64,000 bases of DNA from Rhynchopus sp. YZ270_cl-10 (taxonomy: Eukaryota > Euglenozoa > Diplonemea > Diplonemida > Diplonemidae): assembly GCA_964035575.1 (NCBI GenBank), contig OZ037854.1:372001-436000 (forward strand), in the 5' to 3' direction. Of the stretch, positions 42,039 to 52,077 are shown piece by piece. The notes below the pieces were generated by a model, which had not been told where the DNA came from, searched no databases, and was given only the letters and a program-made list of their open reading frames with translations. A program made the translations under genes and the position numbers. Numbering within the stretch: position 1 is the first letter of the stretch; each line of letters starts with the position of its first letter.

Positions 42039-43940
42039 ATGGCACGAAGGGGGAGGACCCGTGTGCGAGGTGGCAGAGGATGCGGAGGTGGACGGATTGT
42101 TCGATCCGTTCCGTTCGTCGCGGGCAACGTTGGGCTCTCGCAGACGAACCCGCCAGTACAGGGTAGCCTAAGACCCTGTGTGTGGGTGCGACGCTGGCGA
42201 CGAGCGCGAGCGCCCCCACTTCGCCCTGCTTTCCCGACGGTGATGGGGCCGCCGAAGTACGCGCCGCCTCCGCCGCCGCTTCCAAGACGCGAGCTGATGG
42301 ACGACGGACCGGACATTGCTATCCTGTACGGAACTGAGGCAACTGTCGTGCTGGACCGCCGGTTTGTGTCTGCGCCTGCGGAACGGGCTGAAGGGGAGTT
42401 GGCGAACATTTCGCGTGCGAGGCTGGATCTTGATGCGCTCATGGCCATGGATACGAAGGGATTGCTCACCGGTATCCTTGATGTCATCAGGTCTCGTGAA
42501 GCCTTCACGGCGAACCTTACCGATGAGGGTAGGAAAGTCCTGGATTCCTCTGTTCCTCTCAGGAGGGGAACCTCCAGGCACATGCTGCGCCACTGGGGAA
42601 ACCTGCTGCAGTGGGGTGTGATGTCTCGGTCCAAGGTGCAGAAGGTGGTGCTTCCCGCCTTCACCGTCCCTAAGAAGGTGCATGGACTGAGGCTTGTGTG
42701 CGACGGCCGAAAGCTGAATCGCTTAATGCGTGCACCCCCGCCAATGCTGTTACCGTCTATACACCAGGTGGTACGGCGATTCATGGACAATGCGTACGTG
42801 GTGCAGGCAGACGGGCGGAGCTGGTTCTACCAGTTCCCGCTGGCGGATGGTGTGGACGACTTCTTCGGAGTGAACCTGTCAGGTGCACGTGGCCCCTTCG
42901 TGAGGGCAAAGCTCAATGTGCTCTGTATGGGCTGGAGTTGGGCGCCGTGCATCGCACACCGCTCGGCGATGGTGTTACTCCCGGAGGATGACGGACTCGC
43001 TTGGGTGGACAACTTCTTTGTCGTAGGCAAAACTCTCCCTGAGGCGGAGAAGCGTTACTCTTCGTTCCTCCGACGAGCAGAGCGAGTGGGCGCCGAACTG
43101 AATGACGATGAAGGAGAGGGTGTGCCCCGTGCAAACTTCTGTGCGTTGGGCCTGGAGTTCGATCTGGCGAGCTCCCCGAGACGGTACCGTGCTGCCCCTG
43201 ATTGGATTGAGAAGTGTGTGGATTCTCCCGTACTGAATGAGGTGTTGAAAAACTCATGTACTGCGAGGGACTTTTATAAAGTGTTGGGTGGGTTTGTGTG
43301 GTTTTTGTACTGCACTAAACGCAGACTTTGTTATTTCCGTGTTTCTCTTTCTTTTTTGCGGCGCACTGCGTCTGTTCTTGCAATTGACCCACAGAAGTGG
43401 GATGTTAAACTAGAAATCCCCCCATCTGTTATATCTGAATTCGCAGGCATCGTGTCTGTGATGAGGAGCAACGACTGGATTGAGGACCAGCCAGAGAGGC
43501 CCACCGTGGTAGCGTGGTCAGACGCTTCCGACCGCGAGTGGGCTGCTTTAATAGAGTCTGAGGTCTTTGAACCGGTCACTCAGGGTGTGTTTTCAAACCC
43601 TGAGCAACATCATATTTATCTAAAAGAGCTATACGCTGCTTGGCGTGCCGTTAGGCTGGCGGCCGCTGAGAACACAGACCATGAAGTGTCCCTTCAGGTC
43701 GATAACGCTGCTGCTGTGGCGGCGATAAACAAAGGACACAGTAAGAATTTTTTGGCTAATGAGCTGCTGTGTGCCATTTTTGACACTGCAAAGGCTGCCA
43801 ACATGAGTGTGTCTGCCTCGTGGGTGGACACCTTAAGTCAGCGGGCTGATGAGTTTACTCGCGGAACAGTGGCCCCCTCGTTGGCATCACTTCCTCCAGT
43901 ACTCACGGAGTACGAAAGAGTAGAAGCTATGTTTTGTTAA
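42039..43940 (+). CDS. Reverse transcriptase/RNase H of the retroelement
   Basis: About 630 residues. A basic, Arg-rich and then proline-rich N-terminus leads into a reverse transcriptase domain (about residues 170-400), followed directly by an RNase H domain (about 485-615). No protease, integrase or endonuclease part is present in the frame. The domain order matches the RT-RNase H gene of DIRS/Ngaro/VIPER-type elements, and the surrounding split direct repeats agree. The frame appears whole. Confidence 0.85.
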   Translation: MARRGRTRVRGGRGCGGGRIVRSVPFVAGNVGLSQTNPPVQGSLRPCVWVRRWRRARAPPLRPAFPTVMGPPKYAPPPPPLPRRELMDDGPDIAILYGTEATVVLDRRFVSAPAERAEGELANISRARLDLDALMAMDTKGLLTGILDVIRSREAFTANLTDEGRKVLDSSVPLRRGTSRHMLRHWGNLLQWGVMSRSKVQKVVLPAFTVPKKVHGLRLVCDGRKLNRLMRAPPPMLLPSIHQVVRRFMDNAYVVQADGRSWFYQFPLADGVDDFFGVNLSGARGPFVRAKLNVLCMGWSWAPCIAHRSAMVLLPEDDGLAWVDNFFVVGKTLPEAEKRYSSFLRRAERVGAELNDDEGEGVPRANFCALGLEFDLASSPRRYRAAPDWIEKCVDSPVLNEVLKNSCTARDFYKVLGGFVWFLYCTKRRLCYFRVSLSFLRRTASVLAIDPQKWDVKLEIPPSVISEFAGIVSVMRSNDWIEDQPERPTVVAWSDASDREWAALIESEVFEPVTQGVFSNPEQHHIYLKELYAAWRAVRLAAAENTDHEVSLQVDNAAAVAAINKGHSKNFLANELLCAIFDTAKAANMSVSASWVDTLSQRADEFTRGTVAPSLASLPPVLTEYERVEAMFC

Positions 43941-43952
43941 CTGAAATTTTTA

Positions 43953-44815
43953 TTATGATGTGTGCTGACTATGCTTGGCACTTCATATGCGCTTACGGCG
44001 CCCCTTATCCACTCCTCGTGACGGCGAATGGGTAAACTTTATTTGTAATTTTCATTTTTTGTCTTCTTTGTATTTTATTTTTATTTTTTATCATGTCTGT
44101 GCAGAGGCCGATCGCGTGTCCGTTATTGTCGTGTATTCAGTGATTTGGTTGCCTGTCTTATTGTATGTGCATATGCGCTTATTCGCAATGTCTGCATGGT
44201 TCTCTCCTGCAAAGTGTGGGTTATTCCAGTGGTCAAGGGCCACTGTGACATGGTCAAGGACCGTGTCTTTTGTACCAAGCTGGGTTGTTTTTCAAGTGTG
44301 CGCTGCTCGTAGATGGACATGGTGTACCTCGCGGTCGAGGATACTATACGGTACCGTAGTGCCCGCTGTCTTGGTGATGGCGCGTGCAAGAAATGTTTAT
44401 CTTTATGATGTGTGCTGACTATGCTTGGCACTTCATATGCGCTCACGGCGTCCCCTTATCCAGTGTCCTGTCCTCGTGATAGCGAATGGATATAAACCTT
44501 TTATTTTATTTTATTTTTTTGTATGATGTGTGCTGACTATGTTTGGTACTTCATATGCGCTCACAGCGCCCTTTATCCAGTGTCCACGTGATACCGAATG
44601 GATGCAAACTTTTTTATTTTTGTTATGATGTGTGCTGACTATGCTTGGTACTTCATATGCGCTTACAGCGCCCTTATCCAGTGTCCACGTGATGCCGAAT
44701 GGATACAACCCTTTTTATTTTTGTATGATGTGTGCTTGGCACTTCATATGCGCTTGCAGCGCCCCTTATCCAGTGTCCTGTCCTCGCGATAGCGAATGGA
44801 TATAAACCTTTTTAT
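43953..44815 (+). repeat. Five-unit tandem array inside the retroelement
   Basis: Units start near 43953, 44404, 44523, 44627 and 44724. Each has ATGATGTGTGCTGACTATG (shortened in the last), CTTCATATGCGCT, CCTTATCCAGTGTCC and GCGAATGGATA/CCGAATGGATA blocks. They are about 80-100 bases long and lie between the RT/RNase H gene and B1. Role unknown; it may contribute 3' sequences for replication. Confidence 0.7.
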
Positions 44816-45466
44816 TTTTTGGTGAGTGCTGACTTCTCAGTGCCCCATTCGCTTCGGCGTACCTGTCTCTACACTGCTCCCGAGGCGGCGGTAGAACAGT
44901 TTTGTTTTGATCAGTTGTTCGGTTTGTGCAGTTTTGATCAGTACTGGTTCTCCTCTCAATCGGTTTGGATGGACAGGGCCAGTGGGGTTTTTGTACCCAT
45001 CTAGAGGGTTCTCGTGGCTGTGCGTTCCGCCCTCCCCCGCAGAAGCTGCGAGGTTGACGGCGGATGCCGTGTTTACAGGTTTCTCTCTTTTCCCACCTTC
45101 CCTCCCTTTTCTCCCCCTTAAACTCCATACTCTGCTACCTTTCCGCTACGCGGTCCCTTTGGGCTATGCTGCGGTCAACGAAAAAAGACTCAGTAGTAGA
45201 TTAGTGAGGACAAATCAAGTGGCAAAATGTTAGTTTAGTTTTTGCTTACACGCAGTGTTATTAGAAACTGAACTTGATTAGCCAACGGTAAATTTGTCCT
45301 CACGCCTTTTCCTTTTGAATCATTCCCCTCCCCCAATCAATTATCATGTGCGCCACCCAGGGTAAGAGCCTAAATGGCTTCCTAAAATGGCTGCGGTCAA
45401 CGAAAAAAGACTCAGTAGTAGATTAGTGAGGACAAATCAAGTGGCAAAATGTTAGTTTAGTTTTTG

Positions 45467-46139
45467 TCCCTCAGTGAAAACGGAAAAGTGCCCAAACACA
45501 TCAAATATCATGGTGTGATTTAGGAGACTTCTTTCACGTTCAGACTTAGGACTTAAAAAAAAACGAAAAAGCTAAAACTAACCGAGTATTCCTTCAAAAA
45601 AAAGCAACTTTTTCTCAAAAACCAAAACCAAAACAAAAAAGAAGGGGAAAAAAAAACAATAGCTGTGTAGCAATCACACAGGTGATGGCTAGATGGTGTC
45701 AAGGTTTCAAAAAAAAAAAAAAAGCAAATACAAAAAATCACATTTTGACAAAAAAACAAAAATTCAAAAAAAATCCCCAATTATTCCCCAACACGTGTTC
45801 AATAGATTTGTGATATTTTTTTTTATTTGGTTCAAACTAAAGTTATTTCAATCAGGGAGATCACAAGATACAACGTAGTATTCAAACAATACTGCATCTT
45901 GTACATAATAACAAGTAAAATGAGTCAGACCGGAGGTTCCTAATTCGTTTCATCTCTGCCACTCTCTTTATGGATTGAGGCTTGCTGTCTGTAACGTATC
46001 CCAGCCTTCTTCAAAAAAAAAGGTGGCATTTGCGTAGTCAGAACGGTTTGTCTATACAAAAAAATAAAGTAAATTTAACCCTATACACCCCAAGAGCCAC
46101 TTTAATGGCTTTCGAAATGACGCCATGCTATTAGACAGG
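45467..46139. other. Spacer with a dispersed repeat
   Basis: A-rich spacer. It contains the 108-bp repeat 45937-46044, whose partner is 48447-48555. No gene seen. Confidence 0.5.
45937..46044. repeat. 108-bp dispersed repeat, copy 1
   Basis: TTCCTAATTCGTTTCATCTC through TTTGCGTAGTCAGAAC. Copy 2 at 48447-48555 differs at a handful of bases. Confidence 0.7.
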
Positions 46140-47420
46140 TTCAACTCATTTTCGTAAAAACATTTTTTTTATGTGGAAAGAATTTGCACCGATCTTTCAA
46201 AAGAAGCAAGAGTCGAACACTTTTGTGCATCTGATATTACTTTCGGTGCTGGGGGCTGGGGTGCCACTTTCACCAAAAGTGACGTTTTTTCCCCCACACC
46301 CCAAATATGTACCTTTCGCGATACCCAATGCCTCCAAGCGCTCAGTCGGGTTCTACCCATTTTCGTGAACACATATTTTTATATATTTCGAAAGATTTTT
46401 CGCCGATCTTTCAAAAGAAGCAAGAATCGAAAACTTTTATGCATCTGATAATACTTTCGATGCTGGGGGGAGGCGGGGTGGGGGTGTGGGCACCCCTGTG
46501 ACCCCCCCATATTCTAAAATCTGTAAGACAACGTGCTCTGACATAGGTTCTACTCATTTTCGTAAAAACACTTTTTTTATGTTGAAAGAATTTGCACCGA
46601 TCTTTCAAAAGAAGCAAAAATCGAAAACTTTTGTGCATCTGATATTACTTTCGATGCTGGGGGGAGTAGTACCACTTTTCACGGCCCTTTGGGCGGGTAT
46701 CCCCTATTCTGGTTCCTCAATGACACCCCATGCTCTGTATGAGGTTCTACTCGTTTTCGTTAAAATATTTTTATATATTTCAAAGATTTTGACACGAATC
46801 TTTCAAAAGAAACAAGAATCGAAAACTTTTACGCATCTGATTGCACTTTGGATCTGTCTACTGCTACCCACCCAAGAGGCACCCTTTCGACCCGAAGGAC
46901 ATGGTTATGGCTAAGGGTCATCATGATCTGATAATGGTTCTGCTTGTTTTCGTAAAAACCCTTTGGTTTATGGGGAAACTATTTGACTCAAATCTTTTAA
47001 AATAAGCAAAAATCGAAAACCTTTGTGCATCTGTTTGCCATTTGGATGCTGTGGCGAGTTGCCACCAAAACCACAAAAACACCCCACACACACGACCTAT
47101 GCAGAGCACACAGTAAGCCGAATTTTCACTGTTTTTTCGTATTTCGGGGTGCTTTTTTCATGGATTTTCGGGCCACAGGGTCGTTCCGACCCATTCTGGG
47201 GGCTTTCGACCTCAGGAGATGCCCAAATTGTGAAAAATCGCCCATTTTTTACGTTTTTAGACATGTTTCAGTGTAAATCGTTAAGGAAACCAGTTTTAGA
47301 CATGGCTGCTAACAGAGCTGTACTCATATAAGTTGGGTTCTACTAGGACTTTTTGCTCGATTTTTTTTTCTTTGAAAAGATTTTGTGATCAATCTTTCAA
47401 ATAACGCCATTTTCGGACAA
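46140..47420. repeat. Diverged satellite-like array, about 195-bp monomers
   Basis: The core GATCTTTCAAAAGAAGCAA followed by TCGAAAACTTTTGTGCATCT recurs at about 46191, 46405, 46599, 46797, 46991 and, weakly, 47391, with TTTTCGTAAAAACA upstream in most units. Spacing is about 194-214 bases. The central part of each monomer differs strongly while the core is conserved. Confidence 0.75.
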
Positions 47421-47865
47421 CAATAATTTACGGGTTTTTCCTCGGCCGGCCGAATTAGTCAAAAACCAAAAAGTGGATTTTATGCTTACCTCATTTCGGG
47501 GATAACATTTTTTTTCGAAAAAAAACTTAAAAAAATGGAATTGAAAGCCGTGTTCAAAATCTTTCAATTGCGGCCAGGTACGATCAAAAATTTGCATCTG
47601 GGGTCCCCTTACCGGTTGGAGAGCCCCAAAAACCAAAACTCAAAAGTGGCTTGAAAAAACGGCTTGGGAGGTATAGGGTTAAAAAAAAAAAATCCTTCCC
47701 CGTCATTATCCCCTCTTTTTTGCTTCGAGGTTTTGTCTTGTTGTGCCATCGTTCAGTGCGCCTTAGTGCCATTCATTGTTGTTTTTTTCCCCCCTCCCTT
47801 TTTTTTTGATTTTTTTTATTATATAACCCGCGGAGAACAAGCGTACTGCGCCTGGTGTACAGTGT

Positions 47866-48000
47866 TCAGTGTCCAGTGAGCAGTTTTGCACTTTCAACTT
47901 CTCTTTTTTTTTTTTGGTGACGACTACGCATAAAAGGGGGGTTTCTTTCCATCTTGTTGAAGACGTATGTGTGCACGCGAGGCACATTCATCTTACAAGT
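47866..48000 (+). repeat. SINE-type unit
   Basis: GTGTCCAGTGAGCAGTTTTG, CACTTTCAACTTCTCTTTTT, GGTGACGACTACGC and TGTGTGCACGCGAGGCACAT in order, so core, tail and GCACGAGAG block lie in one unit. Confidence 0.55.
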
Positions 48001-48446
48001 ATTCTTTTATGTACCCTATTATACCTTCTATTCAGTAGAATAGTTAGTATATGAAACAATTTTTATTGTACTCAAAGGGCAGCCTATTACATTGCTCTAT
48101 GGTTTTTTGAGGTGCGTCTACAAGAGTCGCAGTTCAGCAAAATTTCTCTGTTCCCCGCATGGTTTGGGGTCCACCCGGCGCACCAGTCAATGTACCAAGG
48201 TACATTTGCCGAAGAGAGCTTTGTATTTCAAGTCACAATTGTTTTGCTTTCATTGTTTTTTTTTTTGGGTAGTATTTTCGTTGCGTGTGTGTTTTTTTCT
48301 GTTTTTTTTTGTTCTTCTTTTTTGAGGTGTTCAAAAATTTATTCATAGGTTTTCTCCATTTCTTTGTGTATGCGGATTGAAGCATATTTAAGTTTCAACC
48401 TTTTTTTTTCTTAAATTTTCACACCCATGAACGGGGTTACCAGAGT

Positions 48447-48555
48447 TTTCCTAATTCGTTTCATCTCTGCTACTCCCTTTATGGATTGAGGTTTGCTGTC
48501 TGTAACGTATCCCAGCCTTCTTCAAAAAAAAAGGTGGCATTTGCGCAGTCAGAAC
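48447..48555. repeat. 108-bp dispersed repeat, copy 2
   Basis: Partner of 45937-46044. Confidence 0.7.
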
Positions 48556-48802
48556 CCCCACCTCTTGGGTGAATTTGTTAATACAATAATGGAATAACTC
48601 ATCTTTTTTTGCTAAGTCCGGAAGCGGACTGATTTCCCTCAGCAAAAAAAAAGGGGGTCCTTAACAGTCTGTCTGAAGCGCTTCGCAGTGTTTCTTTCAG
48701 GCAGGGTAAGGGAAGGTGGACTGAGCACCGAGAAGCGTCGGTTCACTTTTGTTTTAGAGGCTCTTTTCATTAATAATGCGAAACACAGAGTATTTTCTGC
48801 CC

Positions 48803-48850
48803 CCAAAGAGCGGTCGGAAGACCGTGTATTCTGGGGGGGTTTTTTTTAGC
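48803..48850 (+). ncRNA. Hairpin with GGAA loop and T-run, possible small RNA 3' end
   Basis: CCCCC and GGGGG bracket an inner CGGTC-GGAA-GACCG stem with a GNRA-type loop, followed at once by eight or more T. This resembles the 3' hairpin and terminator of an RNA polymerase III transcript. No known small-RNA signature was found upstream, so it may be chance. Confidence 0.25.
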
Positions 48851-49350
48851 GGATGTTTGCAGCTGTAAAACCCACACAACGGCAGTGAGTGCAATTTTGT
48901 AGATACTTATTGAGGACACTTCCCGGCCAAGAGAACTGTGGGTTTACGTGGTTGTTCCGTATATTAAAAAAACTGTGATGAATTTGTTTAGAACTGACAA
49001 AAAGAGAGAGAAAAGTACACACACGCGTTAGCATTGTTCGTGTTGCCCCAGCCCAGCCCAGACCACGAAATCTGATGCAAAATGCGTTAATTACTATTAT
49101 TATTTTGATATATTTTTTTTTGTTCCACGATTTTGGAATAAAGACCAACACACACAAACACTACAGCAAAAAGAGAACAAAATATTGGGGCCAATGGAAA
49201 ATATTTGGTCAATTTGCAAAAAAAAAAAAATTTTGATTTGAAAGACGTAACATGTGTGCCTGTGAGGCCCATGATCGTCTCAAATTATTCACTCACAATT
49301 GACAGTGACAAATGTCGATACAAAAAAAGAAGGAAAAAAAAAAATGTAAA

Positions 49351-49520
49351 GGCGTTGTGGTCTAGTGGAGCTCATCCTCTGGGTGTCTCCACTTATACAA
49401 CCAAGTTTTCAAAAGCCTGTTCCCTACAAAAGGGAATCAAAAAAGTTTTCAAAAAAAAGTGGAGATTGCACAAACTGTGGCAACACAACCGAGGCAACTA
49501 CACTAATCCAACAATTTATC
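49351..49520 (+). repeat. tRNA-derived SINE with A box
   Basis: TGGTCTAGTGG at 49358-49368 fits the polymerase III A box. It is followed by GAGCTCATCCTCTGGGTGTC, ACAACCAAGTTTTCAAAA and the GTGGAGATTGCACAAACTGT block also found at 30123. Degenerate relatives begin near 51015, 63023 and 63855. Confidence 0.6.
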
Positions 49521-49799
49521 AAAAAAACAAAAAAAAAAAAAAAAAACAGCACTAAGAGTAGAAATTGCACAATGGTAAAAATATGCTATCCAAAAACCTT
49601 ATTTTTTTCTGCTTGAAGAAAAAAAAATATTCCTGTCTTCTGTCAAGCACTCTAGCCTATTTGATTTGGGTTTGGTGTTGAAAAAGAACCTTCAACCTTT
49701 TGATAAAAAGGGCGGGGTCTTTTTCTGTCGTTATGTTTCGAAAAAAAAAACAAGTAATTGCTATCGGAAAAAAAACGGGGTGTGATGTGGAACTCCATC

Positions 49800-50163
49800 C
49801 TGTAGAAATAATCTACAATACGCCCAGCATTCTGCTCTTCTGCAGGTATGCTACGCTCTTCGTACGCTGCCAGACCCACTGGGACGTCAGCATCTGAAAC
49901 GTTCAAGAAGGGGGGCTGTCCTCTTCGTCCAGCACCATCTGCTCGATAGCGTTGTTGGACGCCCGCTCGGCAGGCTCGGCGTGGTCCAGCTCGTTTTTGT
50001 CCACAGGGTCCCCACATTGTAGTCGTCGTTGGAGCAGTGCGGAAGGAACACAGAATGCACAGACTACAACACATCGATCACACCAGCAAATCGCCAGGAT
50101 GCTACGGTGGTTTCGAAAATCGCGCGGAGTTTTCCACAGCACACCCCGTTTTTTTCTTAGCAA
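49800..50163 (-). pseudogene. Decayed minus-strand coding trace
   Basis: Two overlapping minus-strand frames (50163-49903 and 50074-49652) carry protein-like sequence such as GDPVDKNELDHAEPAERASN and, in the other frame, ADVPVGLAAYEERS and NAGRIVDYFYRM. Composition shifts from the AT-rich flanks. A DNA-transposase relic is one possibility, but no family is identified. Confidence 0.3.
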
Positions 50164-50280
50164 TTACTTGTCCTTGTTGTTATTGTTGTTTTCAACCACC
50201 TTCCTTCAACCCTTGTAGGATCAGTTGTTATTTTTTTCGCGAAAACATGAAATTACACATTTCAAGAGAACAAATTAAAA

Positions 50281-50800
50281 AGGGTCCTTATTTGCATTTT
50301 TGGGCTCCGCCCGTGCAGTGGTGGGGTCAATCTCGAAAATTGGACAATTTTTTGACCACTTAAATTTTGAGAAATATGAGCCCGGTTGCTTATACGTGGG
50401 GCCCATTTTCGGCTAAAATTTTCCTCAAAATCTGGTTTTGTAAAATTGACCCTTTACTCCCCCCCCACATCGATTTCAATACTATACCTTACTTCACCTA
50501 CGGTTGCCCTTACAGGGGGGTGAAGGAAGGTAAGTTGAAAAGGGTCCTTATTTGCATTTTTGGGCTCCGCCCGTGCAGTGGTGGGGTCAATCTCGAAAAT
50601 TGGACAATTTTTTGACCACTTAAATTTTGAGAAATATGAGCCCGGTTGCTTATACGTGGGGCCCATTTTCGGCTAAAATTTTCCTCAAAATCTGGTTTTG
50701 TAAAATTGACCCTTTACTCCCCCCCCACATCGATTTCAATACTATACCTTACTTCACCTACGGTTGCCCTTACAGGGGGGTGAAGGAAGGTAAGTTGAAA
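50281..50800 (+). repeat. Perfect 260-bp tandem duplication
   Basis: 50281-50540 and 50541-50800 read as identical. Each unit starts AGGGTCCTTATTTGC, contains GCCCGTGCAGTGGTGGGGTC and ends GAAGGAAGGTAAGTTGAAA. The unit is related to the family at 22130-22620. The identity implies a very recent duplication. Confidence 0.85.
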
Positions 50801-51368
50801 AACGGTAGGTAGAAAAAATCACACGAGGCCTAGGTTCATCTTACAAAATCTTTTTTTTTTTCCCCTGACTGCCTTCTCCTTTTACTCCGTTTTTTCTTCC
50901 CTGTTTCTCATATTTTGCTGGCTTCTACCGTTTTTTTTTTTTTTTTTTGTTGAAAAAAAAAAAAATATAGCGTTGCCGTAATGCTTCCTTGTAGGGTAGT
51001 TTATATTCGAATGAAGTATAGTGGAGCACATCCTCGGGTCTCCAGACTATTGCAAATCAAGGTTTCAAGCAAAAAGAAGATATCATTCTTCACTGGCGGC
51101 TGTGAACACGTGTGTCTCTGATTTTTTTTTATTTTTTTTTTAGTTTTTTTTTAAATACCCCCACCCCAGAAGTATTAGAGGCAAAAAAATAGCCACAAAA
51201 ATAAAAAAAATAAATTGACAAATCACCTTCTCCGTAGGTATACCCTCGAGGGCTTTGTATTTCAAGTTGCAATTCTTGGTTGGGGCAAATCCTTTATGTA
51301 CCATGCATGCAACCTCCCTCATGGAAACTGTATGCATACGTGCATGCCAATGAAGATGCTCTCTGAGG

Positions 51369-51425
51369 GGTTCGATAACCCACAGAGAACCTGCCTGCGT
51401 CCGACGAACGCTTGGGCTTTCTCTT
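51369..51425 (+). repeat. SINE head with B-box-like motif
   Basis: GGTTCGATAACCCACAGAGA followed by CCTGCCTGCGTCCGACGAAC. Confidence 0.5.
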
Positions 51426-51429
51426 TCTT

Positions 51430-51463
51430 GAATATGATAAGGTGACTAAGCAACGAGAGACAT
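51430..51463 (+). repeat. LINE-tail repeat
   Basis: GAATATGATAAGGTGACTAA matches the LINE 3' end just before its tail (58372-58390), so this is a truncated LINE copy. Confidence 0.7.
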
Positions 51464-51507
51464 AAAAAAACAAATGACTGATGAATAAACCAAAGAATAA
51501 TCTAATC

Positions 51508-51552
51508 AGACTAAGCAACGAGAGGCTTAGGGTCATCTTATAATCTATTCTT
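51508..51552 (+). repeat. LINE-tail repeat
   Basis: GACTAAGCAACGAGAGGCTT and AGGGTCATCTTATAATCT. Confidence 0.7.
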
Positions 51553-52077
51553 CTTTTTCAAAAAAAAAGTTTGGGGTACATTTAGTGTCACCCTGTTATA
51601 CCTTCTATTCAGTAGGATAGTTAGTATATGAAACAACTTCTTTTTATGTCCCCCATCACTAACGGTACCTCCGGGGGGCTGTGTTTCAATGAGGTATTTA
51701 AAAAAAAGGGGTTTTTTTTTTGTCCCCCCCCCCTTTTTTTTTCACCCAGGTTCAACGATTTTATTGCGTTGATTGTCTACCCTGGGATTTGAATCTTTCT
51801 TCCCTACCTCTACTGACCCATATTTTTTAGTATGTAATTTATTTCCAACGATTTCTAAAGCTACAGTTTCTGTACTTCATTGGTCTCGCTACGTAACCCC
51901 CCCTCTGACAATCACTCCCCCCGTCCCCTACCCCCTCCCCCGCCCCACCCCTGGCACCTTGGTTTCCCCTCCCCCCCCGCCCCTGCCGCCTTGGTGTTTG
52001 TCAACCCCCCCTACGTGGTGCGGCTTGTGAAGGGTAACTAGGAGTTCTTCCCCCCCTACACATATCGGCATCACAAA

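Larger units (their letters stand above)
41843..45466 (+). mobile_element. Split-direct-repeat retroelement (Ngaro/PAT/VIPER type)
   Basis: End structure A1-gene-B1-A2-B2: A1 41843-42006 reads as identical to A2 45244-45407, and B1 45169-45243 as identical to B2 45391-45466. A and B overlap by about 17 bases (CTGCGGTCAACGAAAAA). This split-repeat layout is known from tyrosine-recombinase retrotransposons. Parts seen: one reverse transcriptase/RNase H gene and an internal tandem array. No recombinase or gag part is recognised. The RT/RNase H gene looks whole and the end repeats are identical, so the copy looks young. Confidence 0.8.
47421..50280. other. Spacer with SINE modules and short frames
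   Basis: No supported gene. It holds a SINE core with GTGCACGCGAGGCACATTCA (47866-48000), the CTATTC-GAATAG block (48025-48060), a GGTCCACC...AGAGAGCTTTGTATTT block (48160-48240), the second 108-bp repeat (48447-48555), a GNRA hairpin (48803-48850), a tRNA-like SINE (49351-49520) and a possible decayed minus-strand frame (49800-50163). Confidence 0.5.
50801..51744. other. Spacer with SINE/LINE-tail copies
   Basis: No gene. It includes a degenerate A-box SINE (51010-51075), a GGGCTTTGTATTTCAAGTTG block (51248), a B-box-like SINE head (51369-51425), two LINE tails (51430-51463, 51508-51552) and the CTATTC-GGATAG block (51603-51635). Confidence 0.5.

Noticed and set aside
43940-44820. Recombinase gene expected between RT/RNase H and the B1 repeat
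   Set aside because: The interval is a tandem repeat array with only short frames and no recombinase motif.
46140-47420. CRISPR-like array
   Set aside because: Monomers are about 195 bp, diverged and in an intron-bearing eukaryotic context. There are no short identical repeats with unique spacers.
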